From assembly GCF_002563655.1 (NCBI RefSeq), contig NZ_PDIY01000001.1:605001-669000 (forward strand): a DNA stretch of 64,000 nt, written 5' to 3'. This document shows, in pieces, positions 26,555-35,803 of this stretch. Position numbers and translations under genes: made by a program. Numbering within the stretch: position 1 is the stretch's first letter; each line of letters opens with the position of its first letter. Source of the stretch: Bacillus sp. es.034 (GTDB taxonomy: Bacteria; Bacillota; Bacilli; Bacillales; Bacillaceae_B). Under the pieces are notes generated by a model that had not been told where the DNA came from, ran no database searches, and worked only from the letters and a program-made list of their open reading frames with translations.

Positions 26555-27979
26555 TTATCTGAACAATTCCACATACTTCTTACTAATCACCGGCAATACC
26601 CCGTCGAACAGCTTCTCTCTCCAGTACAGGTCCGCTGCCTGCTGGACGGCTGCTGCGTGATTCGGATAAGGATAGACCATGTTGGAAAGGGCACCGATCT
26701 TGCTTCCTTTTTCCATTGCGAACACGACCGGCTGCATCCAGTCGCCTGCACCCGCGCCGACTGCGTGGGCACCGAGAATCTTGCCTTTCGGGTCTGTGAT
26801 GATTTTGACGAGCCCCTCGGTCCGATGATCTGCCACGAACCTGTCGACCTCGTCTAATGTTTTCTTATAGACCTTGTATTCCAACCCTTTTTCCACCGCT
26901 TCTTCCTCCGTCAAACCGATATGAAAGATTTCCGGTGTCGTATAGGTTGTCCAGGGCAGCTTGTTATAGGAAACATTTCGTTTCAATCCGAAGACGGCGT
27001 TCTGGACCACGAGCTTCCCTTCCATTCCGGCACCATGGGTAAATGGATAGCGGCCGTTCACATCTCCTATGGCGAAAATATGAGCATGATTCGTTCTTAA
27101 TTCGTCATTCACTTTGATGAATCCCCGGTCGTCGGTCTCCACCCCGGCAGCGGAAAGATTCAAGAATTCTGTCCCCGGCTTGCGACCTGTAGCAAGGAAT
27201 AAAAGGTCCCCCTCAACCGACTGCTCCGCTCCATCTTTCACGTAATGAACCACTTTCTGTCCATCACTCTCCGTCACACGTTTGATTTCCGCTCCATATA
27301 CAAACTGAATATCCTTTTCCAATAACCCGGTGGCCACTTCCTGGATTTCCTTATCTTCTTTCACCAGGATTTCATCATGCTGTTCCAGGACAATGGCTTC
27401 TGAGCCTAAATGGGAGAAGGCCTGTGCCAGTTCAAGACCGATGGGGCCTCCGCCGATGAACACAACTCGACTCGGTAACTCATTGACTTCGAATACTGTT
27501 TCATTCGTATGATATTCAACATCTAGAAGGCCATCGATTTCCGGGATAAGGGGACTTGATCCTGTCGCCACAACCACCCTCTTCCCGGAGATCCGGTCCT
27601 CTTTCTCCACCAAAATGGTATGGGGATCCAGGAACTCGGCTGCTCCGAAATAAATATCGACCCCCAGCTCCAGGAAGCGCTCGGGATCATCGTGCTGTTG
27701 GATGTGAGAAATGGCTCCTTTGACCCGTTCTCTTACCTTCTTCATATCGACAGAGCCTTTGGTTTCGAATCCGTAATCCCCAGCGGCACGTATGGTCGCC
27801 ACTTCCCTTGCCGATTGGATGAACGCCTTGGACGGGACACAGCCAAAGTGAAGGCAATCCCCGCCCAGAAGGCCGCTTTTCTCAACAAGTGCCACTTTGG
27901 CACCCAGTGAAGCAGCCCCCGAGGCGACGGTCAATCCGCCGGCCCCTCCTCCTATGACAATTAAATCGTATTGTTCCAT
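26555..27979 (-). CDS. NAD(P)/FAD-dependent disulfide oxidoreductase (mercuric reductase/Lpd-like)
   Basis: A class I flavoprotein disulfide reductase of 474 residues: FAD motif LIVIGGGAGGLTVASGAASL, redox-active pair in CLHFGC (with VPSK), NAD(P) site VVFIGGGPIGLELAQAF, ATGRKPG and the C-terminal AVGAGAGDW region containing the dimerisation domain. No N-terminal HMA domain and no vicinal C-terminal cysteines are present, so mercuric reduction itself is unlikely. As last gene of the cluster it may supply electrons for a redox step linked to the transported compound; that is inference. Confidence 0.88.
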   Translation of the reverse strand: MEQYDLIVIGGGAGGLTVASGAASLGAKVALVEKSGLLGGDCLHFGCVPSKAFIQSAREVATIRAAGDYGFETKGSVDMKKVRERVKGAISHIQQHDDPERFLELGVDIYFGAAEFLDPHTILVEKEDRISGKRVVVATGSSPLIPEIDGLLDVEYHTNETVFEVNELPSRVVFIGGGPIGLELAQAFSHLGSEAIVLEQHDEILVKEDKEIQEVATGLLEKDIQFVYGAEIKRVTESDGQKVVHYVKDGAEQSVEGDLLFLATGRKPGTEFLNLSAAGVETDDRGFIKVNDELRTNHAHIFAIGDVNGRYPFTHGAGMEGKLVVQNAVFGLKRNVSYNKLPWTTYTTPEIFHIGLTEEEAVEKGLEYKVYKKTLDEVDRFVADHRTEGLVKIITDPKGKILGAHAVGAGAGDWMQPVVFAMEKGSKIGALSNMVYPYPNHAAAVQQAADLYWREKLFDGVLPVISKKYVELFR

Positions 27980-27991
27980 CTGAATCTCTCC

Positions 27992-28573
27992 TTATGAAAG
28001 TAATCGTTTCGCTTCCAGAAATCGTTGGATACCCGTGTATAACTCCACTGCCAAAAACAGTAGTGTGGTCCACAAGACAATGGATGGAAAGATCATCATG
28101 AGGCTGAACAGGATGAACCCTTCCGTTCTTTCAGCCAGTCCCGCCTGATAATAGAAGGACTTCATCCCCTGTTTCTCTGATACAGCTCCCACAGTCAGGA
28201 AAATGGTCATGGAAATGATGATGGAGACACTGAGTAAAAGGAGGGCCCACATGATATCAGGATGCAGGAAAGCAACCCCGAGGATGACACTGATTTCAAC
28301 GATCCGATCAAACGTGACATCCATGACGGTGCCAAAGGGAGATGGTTTCGTCAGACGGGCCATGGTGCCATCCACGGCATCCAGGAATCCCGACAGCCAT
28401 AATAAAAGGACGGCCATGACCGGGAAGCCCAGGTAATAGACCAGACCTGTCACAGAACCTATGATGAAGGCGGTGACCGTCACTTGATTGGCCGTTAATC
28501 CTTTGCTCAGGAACAGACGCGCCGTTCCCTCTATACTTGGCTGCACCCACTTGCGGGCATGCGTGTCTAACAT
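27992..28573 (-). CDS. CDP-alcohol phosphatidyltransferase family membrane protein
   Basis: 193 residues with about five membrane segments. The catalytic motif DAVDGTMAR...G...D...D is complete (DAVDGTMARLTKPSPFG then TVMDVTFD), with 7 residues between R and G. The family joins a CDP-linked lipid to an alcohol. Similar enzymes (E. coli YnjF) accompany YnjBCD-type transporters. The alcohol acceptor is unknown. Confidence 0.88.
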   Translation of the reverse strand: MLDTHARKWVQPSIEGTARLFLSKGLTANQVTVTAFIIGSVTGLVYYLGFPVMAVLLLWLSGFLDAVDGTMARLTKPSPFGTVMDVTFDRIVEISVILGVAFLHPDIMWALLLLSVSIIISMTIFLTVGAVSEKQGMKSFYYQAGLAERTEGFILFSLMMIFPSIVLWTTLLFLAVELYTGIQRFLEAKRLLS

Positions 28574-28587
28574 GTACTTCCCATCCT

Positions 28588-29247
28588 TTACTTATCTTCT
28601 TTGCCTGATAATCCAAGCCATGCTTTCATCTTCTTCTTAAAAATGAGGGGTACGATGATCATGGCCAAGAAAAACGCAATCGCAATATATAAATTCGTCC
28701 GATCTTCTCCTACCAAGCTTGACCCCAGAAAGACATAGCCAAACGTTCCCGGTAAAATGCCGATGGCTGTGGCGAGAATGAATGGAAGGTATCTCACTTT
28801 CCCCATACCGGCCAGGTAACTGATCAAATCAAAATTCAAGAACGGCACCAGACGCAATACCAGGACATAGATAAAGCCGCTCTCCTCCATTTTTTCCCGT
28901 ATCTTCACCATACGGGGTGATGGTCTTTTTAAGAGTTTCGCCCCCAGGAAGCTTGCTGCATAATAGGCAACCGTCGCACCACCCAGTGCCCCCAGTACAA
29001 TATAAAAAAATCCTTCCATCGCACCGAAAGCAAGGCCTGCCGAGAACGATAGGATGGAAGCAGGGAAAAGGATCAATGGGCGGACCGTATAGACAACAAT
29101 AAAAACAATCGGGGCCCAAATGCCGAATGACACAATCCAATCCCTGATATCATGGGGCTTTATATAAAAGAAATGACGGCTGAGCCACATGAGGAACAGT
29201 AATATCGCGATGAATAGAAAGATCTTGCCGATTTCCTTCTTCTTCAA
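28588..29247 (-). CDS. TVP38/TMEM64 (VTT domain) family membrane protein
   Basis: 219 residues with five to six membrane helices and the VTT/DedA-like core (RPLILFPASILSFSAGLAFG, then LRLVPFLNFDLISYLAGM). The family is related to DedA lipid scramblases; E. coli YdjX and YdjZ from the ynj neighbourhood belong to it. The TTG start follows GGAGGG. Confidence 0.9.
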   Translation of the reverse strand: MKKKEIGKIFLFIAILLFLMWLSRHFFYIKPHDIRDWIVSFGIWAPIVFIVVYTVRPLILFPASILSFSAGLAFGAMEGFFYIVLGALGGATVAYYAASFLGAKLLKRPSPRMVKIREKMEESGFIYVLVLRLVPFLNFDLISYLAGMGKVRYLPFILATAIGILPGTFGYVFLGSSLVGEDRTNLYIAIAFFLAMIIVPLIFKKKMKAWLGLSGKEDK

Positions 29248-29259
29248 TGTTCTTCCCTC

Positions 29260-30228
29260 CTATTCCTCCTTCTGAAACGTTTGAATGTTCTCTTCCCCAG
29301 CATATAGCCAAACCGTCCCGTGGGAGGATTCCCGATCAAGGGGTAGATAGAGTTTCTGTTTCAATTCTTCCACCCATATTTCATAAATGTTCGTTCCTGC
29401 TACAAACAGCTTTTGCTGAACCGTGCCCTTCCAATTAGGGTAAGGCAGATCCTGTCCAGAATAGCTTATGGACAGATGGGAAGCATGAATGAATTGTCTG
29501 GGAGTCAGTATGAGTCCGTCACTCATGAAAGAAGCGACGAAGGAGAAGCCCGGGCGGTAATAGATTTCCTCCGGTGTCCCGACCTGCAGGAATCGGCCCT
29601 TGTGTAACACCGCCACCCGGTCTCCCACCTCATAAGCTTCATCACGGTCATGGGTGACGAACAAGACTGTGGTTCCTTCTTCTTTAAATACGTTCAAAAC
29701 CCACTGCCTCAACTCTCTCCTCAGTTGCAGATCGAGACTGCTGAAAGGTTCGTCCAAAAGTAACAGCTTCGGTTTCAGAATGAGGGAGCGGATAAGGGAA
29801 ACCCGTTGCTGCTGGCCACCCGAAAGCTCAGAGGGGTAATGATACATGACTTCACCTAAACCGACTCTTTGAATATAATCTTTCGCATTCTTTTTATTTT
29901 CACGTTTCTTTTCCCCTCTCCGTTCCAGACCGTACATGACGTTTTCAAGAACATTCATATGAGGGAACAACAAAGGCTGCTGAAAGACCATTCCAATCGG
30001 TCGGTTCTGTGGTTTGGCTGAAGAAATATCGTTACCATCTATTAATACCTTTCCCTTTGTAGCAGATTCTAAGCCTGCGAGAATCCGCAAAAAGGTTGAT
30101 TTTCCTGAACCCGATGCTCCCACCAATGAGAGGATTTCCCCTTTTTTCAAGGAGAAGGTTATATCATTTAATATCTCTTTCTCTTTAAAGGTTTTGGACA
30201 CTCCCTGGATATCTATGAATGGACTCAC
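29260..30228 (-). CDS. ABC transporter ATP-binding protein (YnjD/PotA-like)
   Basis: 322 residues with Walker A GASGSGKST, Q loop, signature LSGGQQQRVS, Walker B LLLLDEPFSSLD and switch His in VTHDRDEA. The C-terminal part (after about 235) has an OB-like TOBE-type extension. The GTG start at 30228 overlaps the permease stop as GTGA and follows GGGAGG, so the upstream ATG at 30279 is rejected. It powers the two permeases upstream. Confidence 0.92.
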   Translation of the reverse strand: MSPFIDIQGVSKTFKEKEILNDITFSLKKGEILSLVGASGSGKSTFLRILAGLESATKGKVLIDGNDISSAKPQNRPIGMVFQQPLLFPHMNVLENVMYGLERRGEKKRENKKNAKDYIQRVGLGEVMYHYPSELSGGQQQRVSLIRSLILKPKLLLLDEPFSSLDLQLRRELRQWVLNVFKEEGTTVLFVTHDRDEAYEVGDRVAVLHKGRFLQVGTPEEIYYRPGFSFVASFMSDGLILTPRQFIHASHLSISYSGQDLPYPNWKGTVQQKLFVAGTNIYEIWVEELKQKLYLPLDRESSHGTVWLYAGEENIQTFQKEE

Positions 30229-31025
30229 TTCCTCTTCCTCCCTCTTAGATTCTGGTAAGGGAGTAAGAATGTCATACACCCCTCAAGTATGGTGTATAAG
30301 ATGATGGGAATAAGGGCGAACACGATGGAGAATGCCGCCATCACCGCTTCATCTGCCGTATCGGTAAATGGGTAGTAGACCATTGCAAGGGTTACGACGT
30401 TCCCCCCGCCTATGATCGCCGTCAACACGTATTGACTTAAAGAGATGACAATCGTCAGGAACAATACACTGCGTATGCTTGGAAGGAGCAAAGGCAATTC
30501 GATATGATATAAGCGCTTGATGGCACTCCCTCCCAGGATGGTTGATTGTTCGAGTAATTTCGAGCCGATCCGCTCATAACCCGTTTTAAACATTTTAATG
30601 CTGTAAGGAATCGTCGGCACCAAATGAACGAGGGCGACCCCAAGCCAGTGATCGGCGAGACCATAACGTATGAAGGTAATATGAAGTCCGATGGCAACGA
30701 CTAAAACAGGAAGAAACAGAGGCAGCATCATGAGCGCTTCCATCAACGCTTTCCCCCTGAAAGAAGAAAAGGAAAACACTTTTCCCGCTGTGATGCCGAT
30801 CAGTAGATTGAGGCCCAACACGACTACTGCAATCCATACCGACACCCATACTGAATTCAGAAACTCTCCTTCATTCATCAAGAGTTCCCACGCCCTTACG
30901 CTTGGTTTGCCTAGAGTAGGACTCCCCCATGCCCCTACACCGTACAAGCTTTTATATACTAAGAAGAAAACGGGGAAGACAAAAAGGATAAAGGATATGC
31001 TGTAAAATACCGTTTTTTTCATCAT
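30225..31025 (-). CDS. ABC transporter permease, second subunit (YnjC C-half-like)
   Basis: 266 residues with six predicted helices and the binding-protein-dependent permease loop (EQSTILGGSAIKRLYHIELPLLLPSI). In E. coli the two permease halves are one protein, YnjC; here they are separate. The start after AGGGGTG is preferred. Confidence 0.88.
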   Translation of the reverse strand: MMKKTVFYSISFILFVFPVFFLVYKSLYGVGAWGSPTLGKPSVRAWELLMNEGEFLNSVWVSVWIAVVVLGLNLLIGITAGKVFSFSSFRGKALMEALMMLPLFLPVLVVAIGLHITFIRYGLADHWLGVALVHLVPTIPYSIKMFKTGYERIGSKLLEQSTILGGSAIKRLYHIELPLLLPSIRSVLFLTIVISLSQYVLTAIIGGGNVVTLAMVYYPFTDTADEAVMAAFSIVFALIPIILYTILEGCMTFLLPYQNLRGRKRK

Positions 31026-31032
31026 GACACCC

Positions 31033-31893
31033 CTAATTCCCAATCCCTCTAGTGATGTGCAGCCGTTTCTTGTTGGTGATATAGAGAACGAGCCACATGA
31101 AGATCCCGATGCCCAGTCCGGTCAATACAAGGGAGGCAAACGCTAATGGACGGTCACTCCAGTTACCGCTATAAAACCAGTCGTATGCAAGGATCGCGAG
31201 CATTTGTGGAGACGTTACCCCCAACAACCTCGGAACTTCAAAGCTGGTAAAGATAAAGGCAAAAAGAATCGCCCCTGTTTCGATGAGGACAGGATAGATA
31301 AAGGGCCATTCTGCCACTCTGAACGTTTGATAGGAGCCCGCTCCCAATAACGAAGCGACCTCTTTATACCCTTTGGATAGGGTGGCATATACGGGTAACA
31401 GCATCAGGGTCACAAAGGGAACTTCTTTCCACACATACGTCAACATGATCCCGACTCCATACCGGTCCTGTACCAATATGGGGAATTGACTGCGGTCGTC
31501 AATCCAGCCGATGATACCGGCAATATGTGAGAAAAACCCGCTCTGATTAAAGAGTAAGTAGACGAGATACGCCCATACAAAATGGGGGACGAGCATCGGG
31601 ATCCACACCAGCAGTTTATGCCGGGTTTCCTTTAACAATGGAAAGAAAGCCTTGACGATACCCAATCCAATAAAAAGGGACAGGATCGTTGAAACCACAG
31701 TAACCGTCAGGCTGAACAGGACAGATGTGATAAAACGATCTTGTTCATATAATTCCCGATAGTACTCGAATGTAAAGACTCCCCCGCCCCTTACACTTTC
31801 CAACATCGCAAGGACGATCCCGAGTCCCGGAATCAGGAGGAAAAAGAGGAAGCCCGGCAAGAGGAGAAGTGCGTTATTGGCTGGCAACTTCAC
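31033..31893 (-). CDS. ABC transporter permease, first subunit (YnjC N-half-like)
   Basis: 286 residues with six predicted helices and an EAA-type loop (KEVASLLGAGSYQTFRVAEWPFI). It overlaps the solute-binding protein gene by 20 bp, so the genes are tightly coupled. Start GTG; the ribosome site is weak, consistent with coupling. Confidence 0.87.
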   Translation of the reverse strand: MKLPANNALLLLPGFLFFLLIPGLGIVLAMLESVRGGGVFTFEYYRELYEQDRFITSVLFSLTVTVVSTILSLFIGLGIVKAFFPLLKETRHKLLVWIPMLVPHFVWAYLVYLLFNQSGFFSHIAGIIGWIDDRSQFPILVQDRYGVGIMLTYVWKEVPFVTLMLLPVYATLSKGYKEVASLLGAGSYQTFRVAEWPFIYPVLIETGAILFAFIFTSFEVPRLLGVTSPQMLAILAYDWFYSGNWSDRPLAFASLVLTGLGIGIFMWLVLYITNKKRLHITRGIGN

Positions 31894-33103
31894 GGATCCA
31901 GTTCTCCTTCAACCATTCAACGTAGGCAGCATCAAGCTCACCCTTGAAGTTTTCTTCAAGCTTCGAGGCTTCCAAGACACTTTCACCACGATCGATTTCC
32001 ATGAACTTCTTCCTCCACTCCTCATCAAGCTTGTCATAGGAAATGGGCGAACTCTCCCCCCAATAATCCGGCTTGAGTTTCTCATACTGCGCTTCCGGTG
32101 ACAGAAACTCATTAATGGCCACCAGGGCACCCTCTTTATTGGGACTATTGAAAGGAATGGACAGGAAATGAGTATTCCCAATCGATCCAATGTCACTCAA
32201 TATGAATGACTTCGTGCTTGCCGGAAACACGCCATCCTTGATCAAATGTTCCGCCCTTGCTTCGTTATATCCCATCGTCATCCATACCTCTTCCTGACTG
32301 TACAGCTTATCAAGATCCGTCAAAGTGGATGGATACGTCTCCCCTTTTCGCCACAGGTAAGGCTTCAGGGTGTTTAATTCGTCCCATACTTCCCCTCCAA
32401 TCTCTTCCGACATTTTTTCATCAAACCCGTCCCGGGCCAGATTCGAATCCGATTTGGCATAGAGGAGATGTCTTAGAAATGCATTCCCGGTGAAATCACT
32501 TGGGTTTGGATAGGTGAATTTCCCGGGATTCTCTTTCATGAATGTTTTCAAATCTTCAAAGGTAGCCGGGGGGCTTTTCACTTTTTCACTATTATAGAAA
32601 AAAACGAATTGAACTTTTCCCCAAGGGGCTTCGAACCCTTCTGTTTCCGTTCCGAAGTCATATTGAAACGCGTCACTGTCCGTATCATAGTATTGGTTGT
32701 AGTTAGGCAGTTTGTCAGTAAAAGAACCAGCCAACAGATCTTGCTCTTTCGCATTTTTAAAATTTTCACCGTTGACCCAGACGATGTCGATCGTCCCTTT
32801 TTCTTTTCCTGCCCGCTTCTCGGTTTGCAGCTTCTGCAGGATTTCCGGTGTGTCTAAAGGTACCCGGTTCAATTCGATATTGTTCTTTTCTTTTAACATG
32901 GGGGCCATGACCTCATCGATATATCGATTGATCCCGTCATCTCCTCCCCACATGAACATATTCACTTTGGTCCCTTCTGCTTTCGACGTGATCGTTCCCC
33001 ACTCGTCATCAGGAATTTTCACAGTATCGTTTGCATTTGACGATCCACAAGCCGATACTAATAGTAAGAAAAATACGCTTACAATCGTTAACCCCATTCT
33101 CAT
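31874..33103 (-). CDS. ABC transporter solute-binding lipoprotein (YnjB-like)
   Basis: 409 residues with a lipoprotein signal (MRMGLTIVSVFFLLLVSACG; lipobox VSAC). The mature part is a family-1-like binding protein (VNMFMWGGDDGINRYIDEVM; IDIVWVNGENFKNA) resembling E. coli YnjB, whose ligand is unknown. No TPP riboswitch or metal box is upstream. It is the first gene of the cluster, with GAGGAG before the ATG and a promoter at 33132-33160. Confidence 0.88.
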   Translation of the reverse strand: MRMGLTIVSVFFLLLVSACGSSNANDTVKIPDDEWGTITSKAEGTKVNMFMWGGDDGINRYIDEVMAPMLKEKNNIELNRVPLDTPEILQKLQTEKRAGKEKGTIDIVWVNGENFKNAKEQDLLAGSFTDKLPNYNQYYDTDSDAFQYDFGTETEGFEAPWGKVQFVFFYNSEKVKSPPATFEDLKTFMKENPGKFTYPNPSDFTGNAFLRHLLYAKSDSNLARDGFDEKMSEEIGGEVWDELNTLKPYLWRKGETYPSTLTDLDKLYSQEEVWMTMGYNEARAEHLIKDGVFPASTKSFILSDIGSIGNTHFLSIPFNSPNKEGALVAINEFLSPEAQYEKLKPDYWGESSPISYDKLDEEWRKKFMEIDRGESVLEASKLEENFKGELDAAYVEWLKENWIREVASQ

Positions 33104-33131
33104 CCATCATGCTCCTCTGCGCTTTTCTCTA

Positions 33132-33160
33132 ATTATATAGTACTGAACCGTATAATATAA
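33132..33160 (-). promoter_or_regulatory. Promoter of the Ynj-like cluster
   Basis: Minus strand TTATAT (33155-33160), 17-bp spacer, TATAAT (33132-33137), about 30 bp before the first start codon. The -35 match is weak. Confidence 0.5.
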
Positions 33161-33316
33161 AAAAGGAATCTGCCTTGAATATGTAAATGAATGCCCGAAT
33201 TGTGGGTGAAAGAAACTAGAAGAGCACATCCCCCATGCCTTCGTGCTCATATTCTCAGGAGGCTTGTAACTTTTTTCAGCAAACTCTGTCTAATACAGTA
33301 AGGAGGTGACTCTAGC

Positions 33317-33805
33317 GTGAAGCGATTCATGATGATGATAATCATTCTTATAGCGGGAATGGCCGGCTGTGGAACAGCTGATGAAAATGACAGCCAGCAG
33401 GTAAAAAAAGAGACCGAACAGGGAGCGGGTGAAGATATTTCTGTACAGAAAGGAATTGTCGCAGGCGAAATGGAACCTTCATTAACCAAGAAAGATGCCG
33501 ATGGTCAAAGTGTGTATGTATATAGTGTAAAAAACCAAACTGAGCAGGAGAAAACATTTTCGTTCTCATCCGGCCAGACGATTGACTATGAACTTCGCAA
33601 CGAAAAAGGCGAGGTCGTTTATAAAGATTCAAAGAATAAAATGTATACACAGGCATTACAGGAAATCACGGTGAAACAAGGAGAAGCGTTTTCTCGTGAA
33701 ATTGTCCTCCCAAAGGTTGAAAGCGGCTCTTACACATTGACCGTCTGGATGACCGCCAAGGGGGATCAAGACTATAAAGCGACGGCTAAGGTAGTGGTAG
33801 AATAG
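33317..33805 (+). CDS. BsuPI-type proteinase-inhibitor-like lipoprotein
   Basis: 162 residues. GTG start after AAGGAGGTGA; signal peptide with lipobox MAGC (Cys about 18). The domain (VYVYSVKNQTEQEKTFSFSS, GQTIDYELRNEKGE, then a closing SGSYTLTVWM strand) matches the BsuPI/intracellular proteinase inhibitor beta fold, here on a surface lipoprotein. Function not known. Confidence 0.8.
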   Translation: MKRFMMMIIILIAGMAGCGTADENDSQQVKKETEQGAGEDISVQKGIVAGEMEPSLTKKDADGQSVYVYSVKNQTEQEKTFSFSSGQTIDYELRNEKGEVVYKDSKNKMYTQALQEITVKQGEAFSREIVLPKVESGSYTLTVWMTAKGDQDYKATAKVVVE

Positions 33806-33811
33806 GGACAC

Positions 33812-33857
33812 AAAAAAGGATTAATCTCGGGCGGGGCACGGCGAGATTAATCCTTTT
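33812..33857. terminator. Bidirectional terminator between lipoprotein and sfsA
   Basis: AAAAAAGGATTAATCTCG, loop, CGAGATTAATCCTTTT, serving the two converging genes. Confidence 0.85.
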
Positions 33858-34590
33858 CTGTGTAAACGGGGATCGATTCACTGAGGGAGATGCGTTCAGG
33901 CGTCACGATGCAATATCTTCCGAAAAAACTGACACCATTTCTTGCTGCTTCTTCCATGACCCGGGCAAAATGGGGATCGATTTCAGGAGCGGAAGTAATT
34001 CCCCTGAGGTCTGTACGCTGGGCAATGAATAAGACCGCTGTTTGATAGCTTCCCTTCATCTGCAAATGTGTCAGTTCCTCTACATGCCTCGCTCCCCTTG
34101 CTGTGACGGCATCGGGAAATTTACCTATTCCGTCCTCGACCATCGTGACACTTTTAACTTCGAGTAGTAATTTTTCATCATTTTGTTTATGTGTGAGGAG
34201 GAAGTCAAAGCGTGAACCTCCCACCTTATATTCGGCTTTTTCCAGGCGCCAGCCCTTCAGCTCTTCCAGTACTTCCAACTGCAGGGCTTCCAGTATCAAT
34301 CGGTTTGGATATTGAGTATTCAAGGAAACATACATATCGTTTACGGGATCATGGGTCATGACAGCCGACCACCTTGTTTTCCTTTTTGGATCCTTGGATT
34401 CCTGGAGCCAGATCGGCCCTCCGGGTACCAGCAAGTCCTTCAGCCTGCCCGGATCGGGTAAATGGACTTTTTCTTTTGAGCCTGAAGGAAGCTCACACTC
34501 CAGCACAAACCGATTGAGCCGTTCAAGAAAGACGGCTTGAACCAGGGTGTCATGGAATGAAATATCTGGGAAAATATCACGGTCCCTCAT
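33847..34590 (-). CDS. sfsA: SfsA-family DNA-binding/nuclease-fold protein
   Basis: 247 residues, typical for SfsA. N-terminal OB-like part (NRFVLECELPSG, HLPDPGRLKDLLVPG) and a nuclease-fold C-terminal part (GGSRFDFLL, LLLEVKSVTMVEDG, FPDAVTARGARHVEEL). The family was named from sugar fermentation stimulation in E. coli; its biochemical role remains unsettled. It overlaps the upstream gene by 4 bp. Confidence 0.92.
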   Translation of the reverse strand: MRDRDIFPDISFHDTLVQAVFLERLNRFVLECELPSGSKEKVHLPDPGRLKDLLVPGGPIWLQESKDPKRKTRWSAVMTHDPVNDMYVSLNTQYPNRLILEALQLEVLEELKGWRLEKAEYKVGGSRFDFLLTHKQNDEKLLLEVKSVTMVEDGIGKFPDAVTARGARHVEELTHLQMKGSYQTAVLFIAQRTDLRGITSAPEIDPHFARVMEEAARNGVSFFGRYCIVTPERISLSESIPVYTEKD

Positions 34591-35360
34591 TTAAGTAAGG
34601 CGCTCCAGCTCTTCGTTTTACGGTCATATGATAGTAACCCGTTCGCCGGCAATTTACGGATCTGCTTATAATCCTCTGTCATTTCATCCATGTCATAATA
34701 ATCACCGATCACCCATATAGGAATCTCGATCTTCCCTCTCGTTACTACTGCTTTTTCAAGGGAGATGACCATTCCTTCTTTTAACTTATCCTGAAAGGAA
34801 TGAATGACTTCCTTTCCGATCACAGGGTAGGGTTTCTCCTTCTTCATACCGAAGAGGCCTTTCCCGCTCTTGACCGTACTGAGTTTGGATGAAAGGGTCG
34901 CTCCCAGCATATGATAGAAGTCCTCGAAGTCCCGGTAATAAACTTTATTGAACCAGCCGTCATCATGTGAAAGATAGGCGTAGCGATTATTCAACTTAGA
35001 ATAGAATGGAGGATTTAACGGCTGTTTAATATGACCCATATAAAGGAGTTCTGCAATTTCCTGACCGTTCAATTCATCGACTCCGACCTCTTCTTCAAAG
35101 TCGATCCAGCAGAAGTCTCCGTAGCTCTGGACCCCGTCATCGATGATCTTCTTCATTTCGTCCTGTTCTACATATTCCATATGGGTATGTATATTGAAAG
35201 CACCATGCTCGTACTGATGCTTGATAAGAAGTAAGTTCTTTAAGGGTTTACGGGCATTCATTGCAAACTCGTTGAAATGGATTCCGTAAGAAACCACATA
35301 GTGGCGATCCGGATTCTTGTGAATATAGATGATATCTTTGACTTGGTTATTTGCCTTCAA
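34587..35360 (-). CDS. Conserved hypothetical protein
   Basis: I do not recognise this 257-residue protein. It is soluble, without signal or membrane segments, rich in His and aromatic residues (HKNPDRHYVVSYGIHF; YEHGAFNIHTHMEYV) and contains a Cys-Trp-Ile-Asp-Phe-Glu-Glu stretch. TTG at 35360 is the likely start since GGAGG lies 8 bp upstream; ATGs at 35375 and 35393 sit before that site. It is coupled to sfsA by a 4-bp overlap. Confidence 0.7.
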   Translation of the reverse strand: MKANNQVKDIIYIHKNPDRHYVVSYGIHFNEFAMNARKPLKNLLLIKHQYEHGAFNIHTHMEYVEQDEMKKIIDDGVQSYGDFCWIDFEEEVGVDELNGQEIAELLYMGHIKQPLNPPFYSKLNNRYAYLSHDDGWFNKVYYRDFEDFYHMLGATLSSKLSTVKSGKGLFGMKKEKPYPVIGKEVIHSFQDKLKEGMVISLEKAVVTRGKIEIPIWVIGDYYDMDEMTEDYKQIRKLPANGLLSYDRKTKSWSALLK

Positions 35361-35803
35361 GAACATTCCCTCCATCTGATTAACACGGTGCACAGTTCAT
35401 AGTTTCTATTTTATCAAATATAGAACATACTTGTTCTTTTCTATTTCATTTCAAAATGATGACAAAAGTCGCAGGGAATTGTCGAAAATAGTCATATTTC
35501 AGTACTATGTGTGGAAGTTATGCTTCTATTTCCTGCTTTTTTTGGAATGTGTCGGTTGATTTCCGTTCCAGGTGCTCGCTTTCCGCCGGGCTAAAACATG
35601 TAATAAATGGAATATCCCCTCTCTATTTTCCCCGTAATCCCTTCTGCCATCAACATTCCCAGTGAATATAAATACTCACCTGTTTCAAATACCTGTCATG
35701 TCCCGACAGAAGTTCTGGAATTTCTCGGGTCATGAGTAGAAATTTCCTTTCATTTCTATTAGACTAGGAATGTGAAATCTTTAGAAATTCAGGTGAATAG
35801 ATT
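35361..35803. other. Intergenic region with repeat fragment and possible Spo0A box
   Basis: This 443-bp gap has no convincing gene. It contains TGTCGAA at 35480-35486 (a Spo0A-box core), a stretch at 35555-35586 (GTTGATTTCCGTTCCAGG and following) that resembles a repeat common in Bacillus genomes, and a hairpin CTGTC/GACAG near 35694-35711. A promoter for the rodA/ftsW-type gene was not resolved. Confidence 0.4.
35555..35586. repeat. Fragment of a Bacillus-type dispersed repeat
   Basis: The sequence GTTGATTTCCGTTCCAGG followed by TGCTCGCTTTCCGC is, as I recall, the edge of a short repeat that occurs in many copies in Bacillus genomes. Only one partial copy is present in the window, so this rests on recognition. 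Confidence 0.4.

Noticed and set aside
26555..27979. Functional mercuric reductase
   Set aside because: No N-terminal metal-binding domain, no C-terminal vicinal cysteines and no mer genes nearby.
33104..33170. TPP riboswitch for the ABC cluster
   Set aside because: No CTGAGA or other conserved thi-box segments in the short upstream region.
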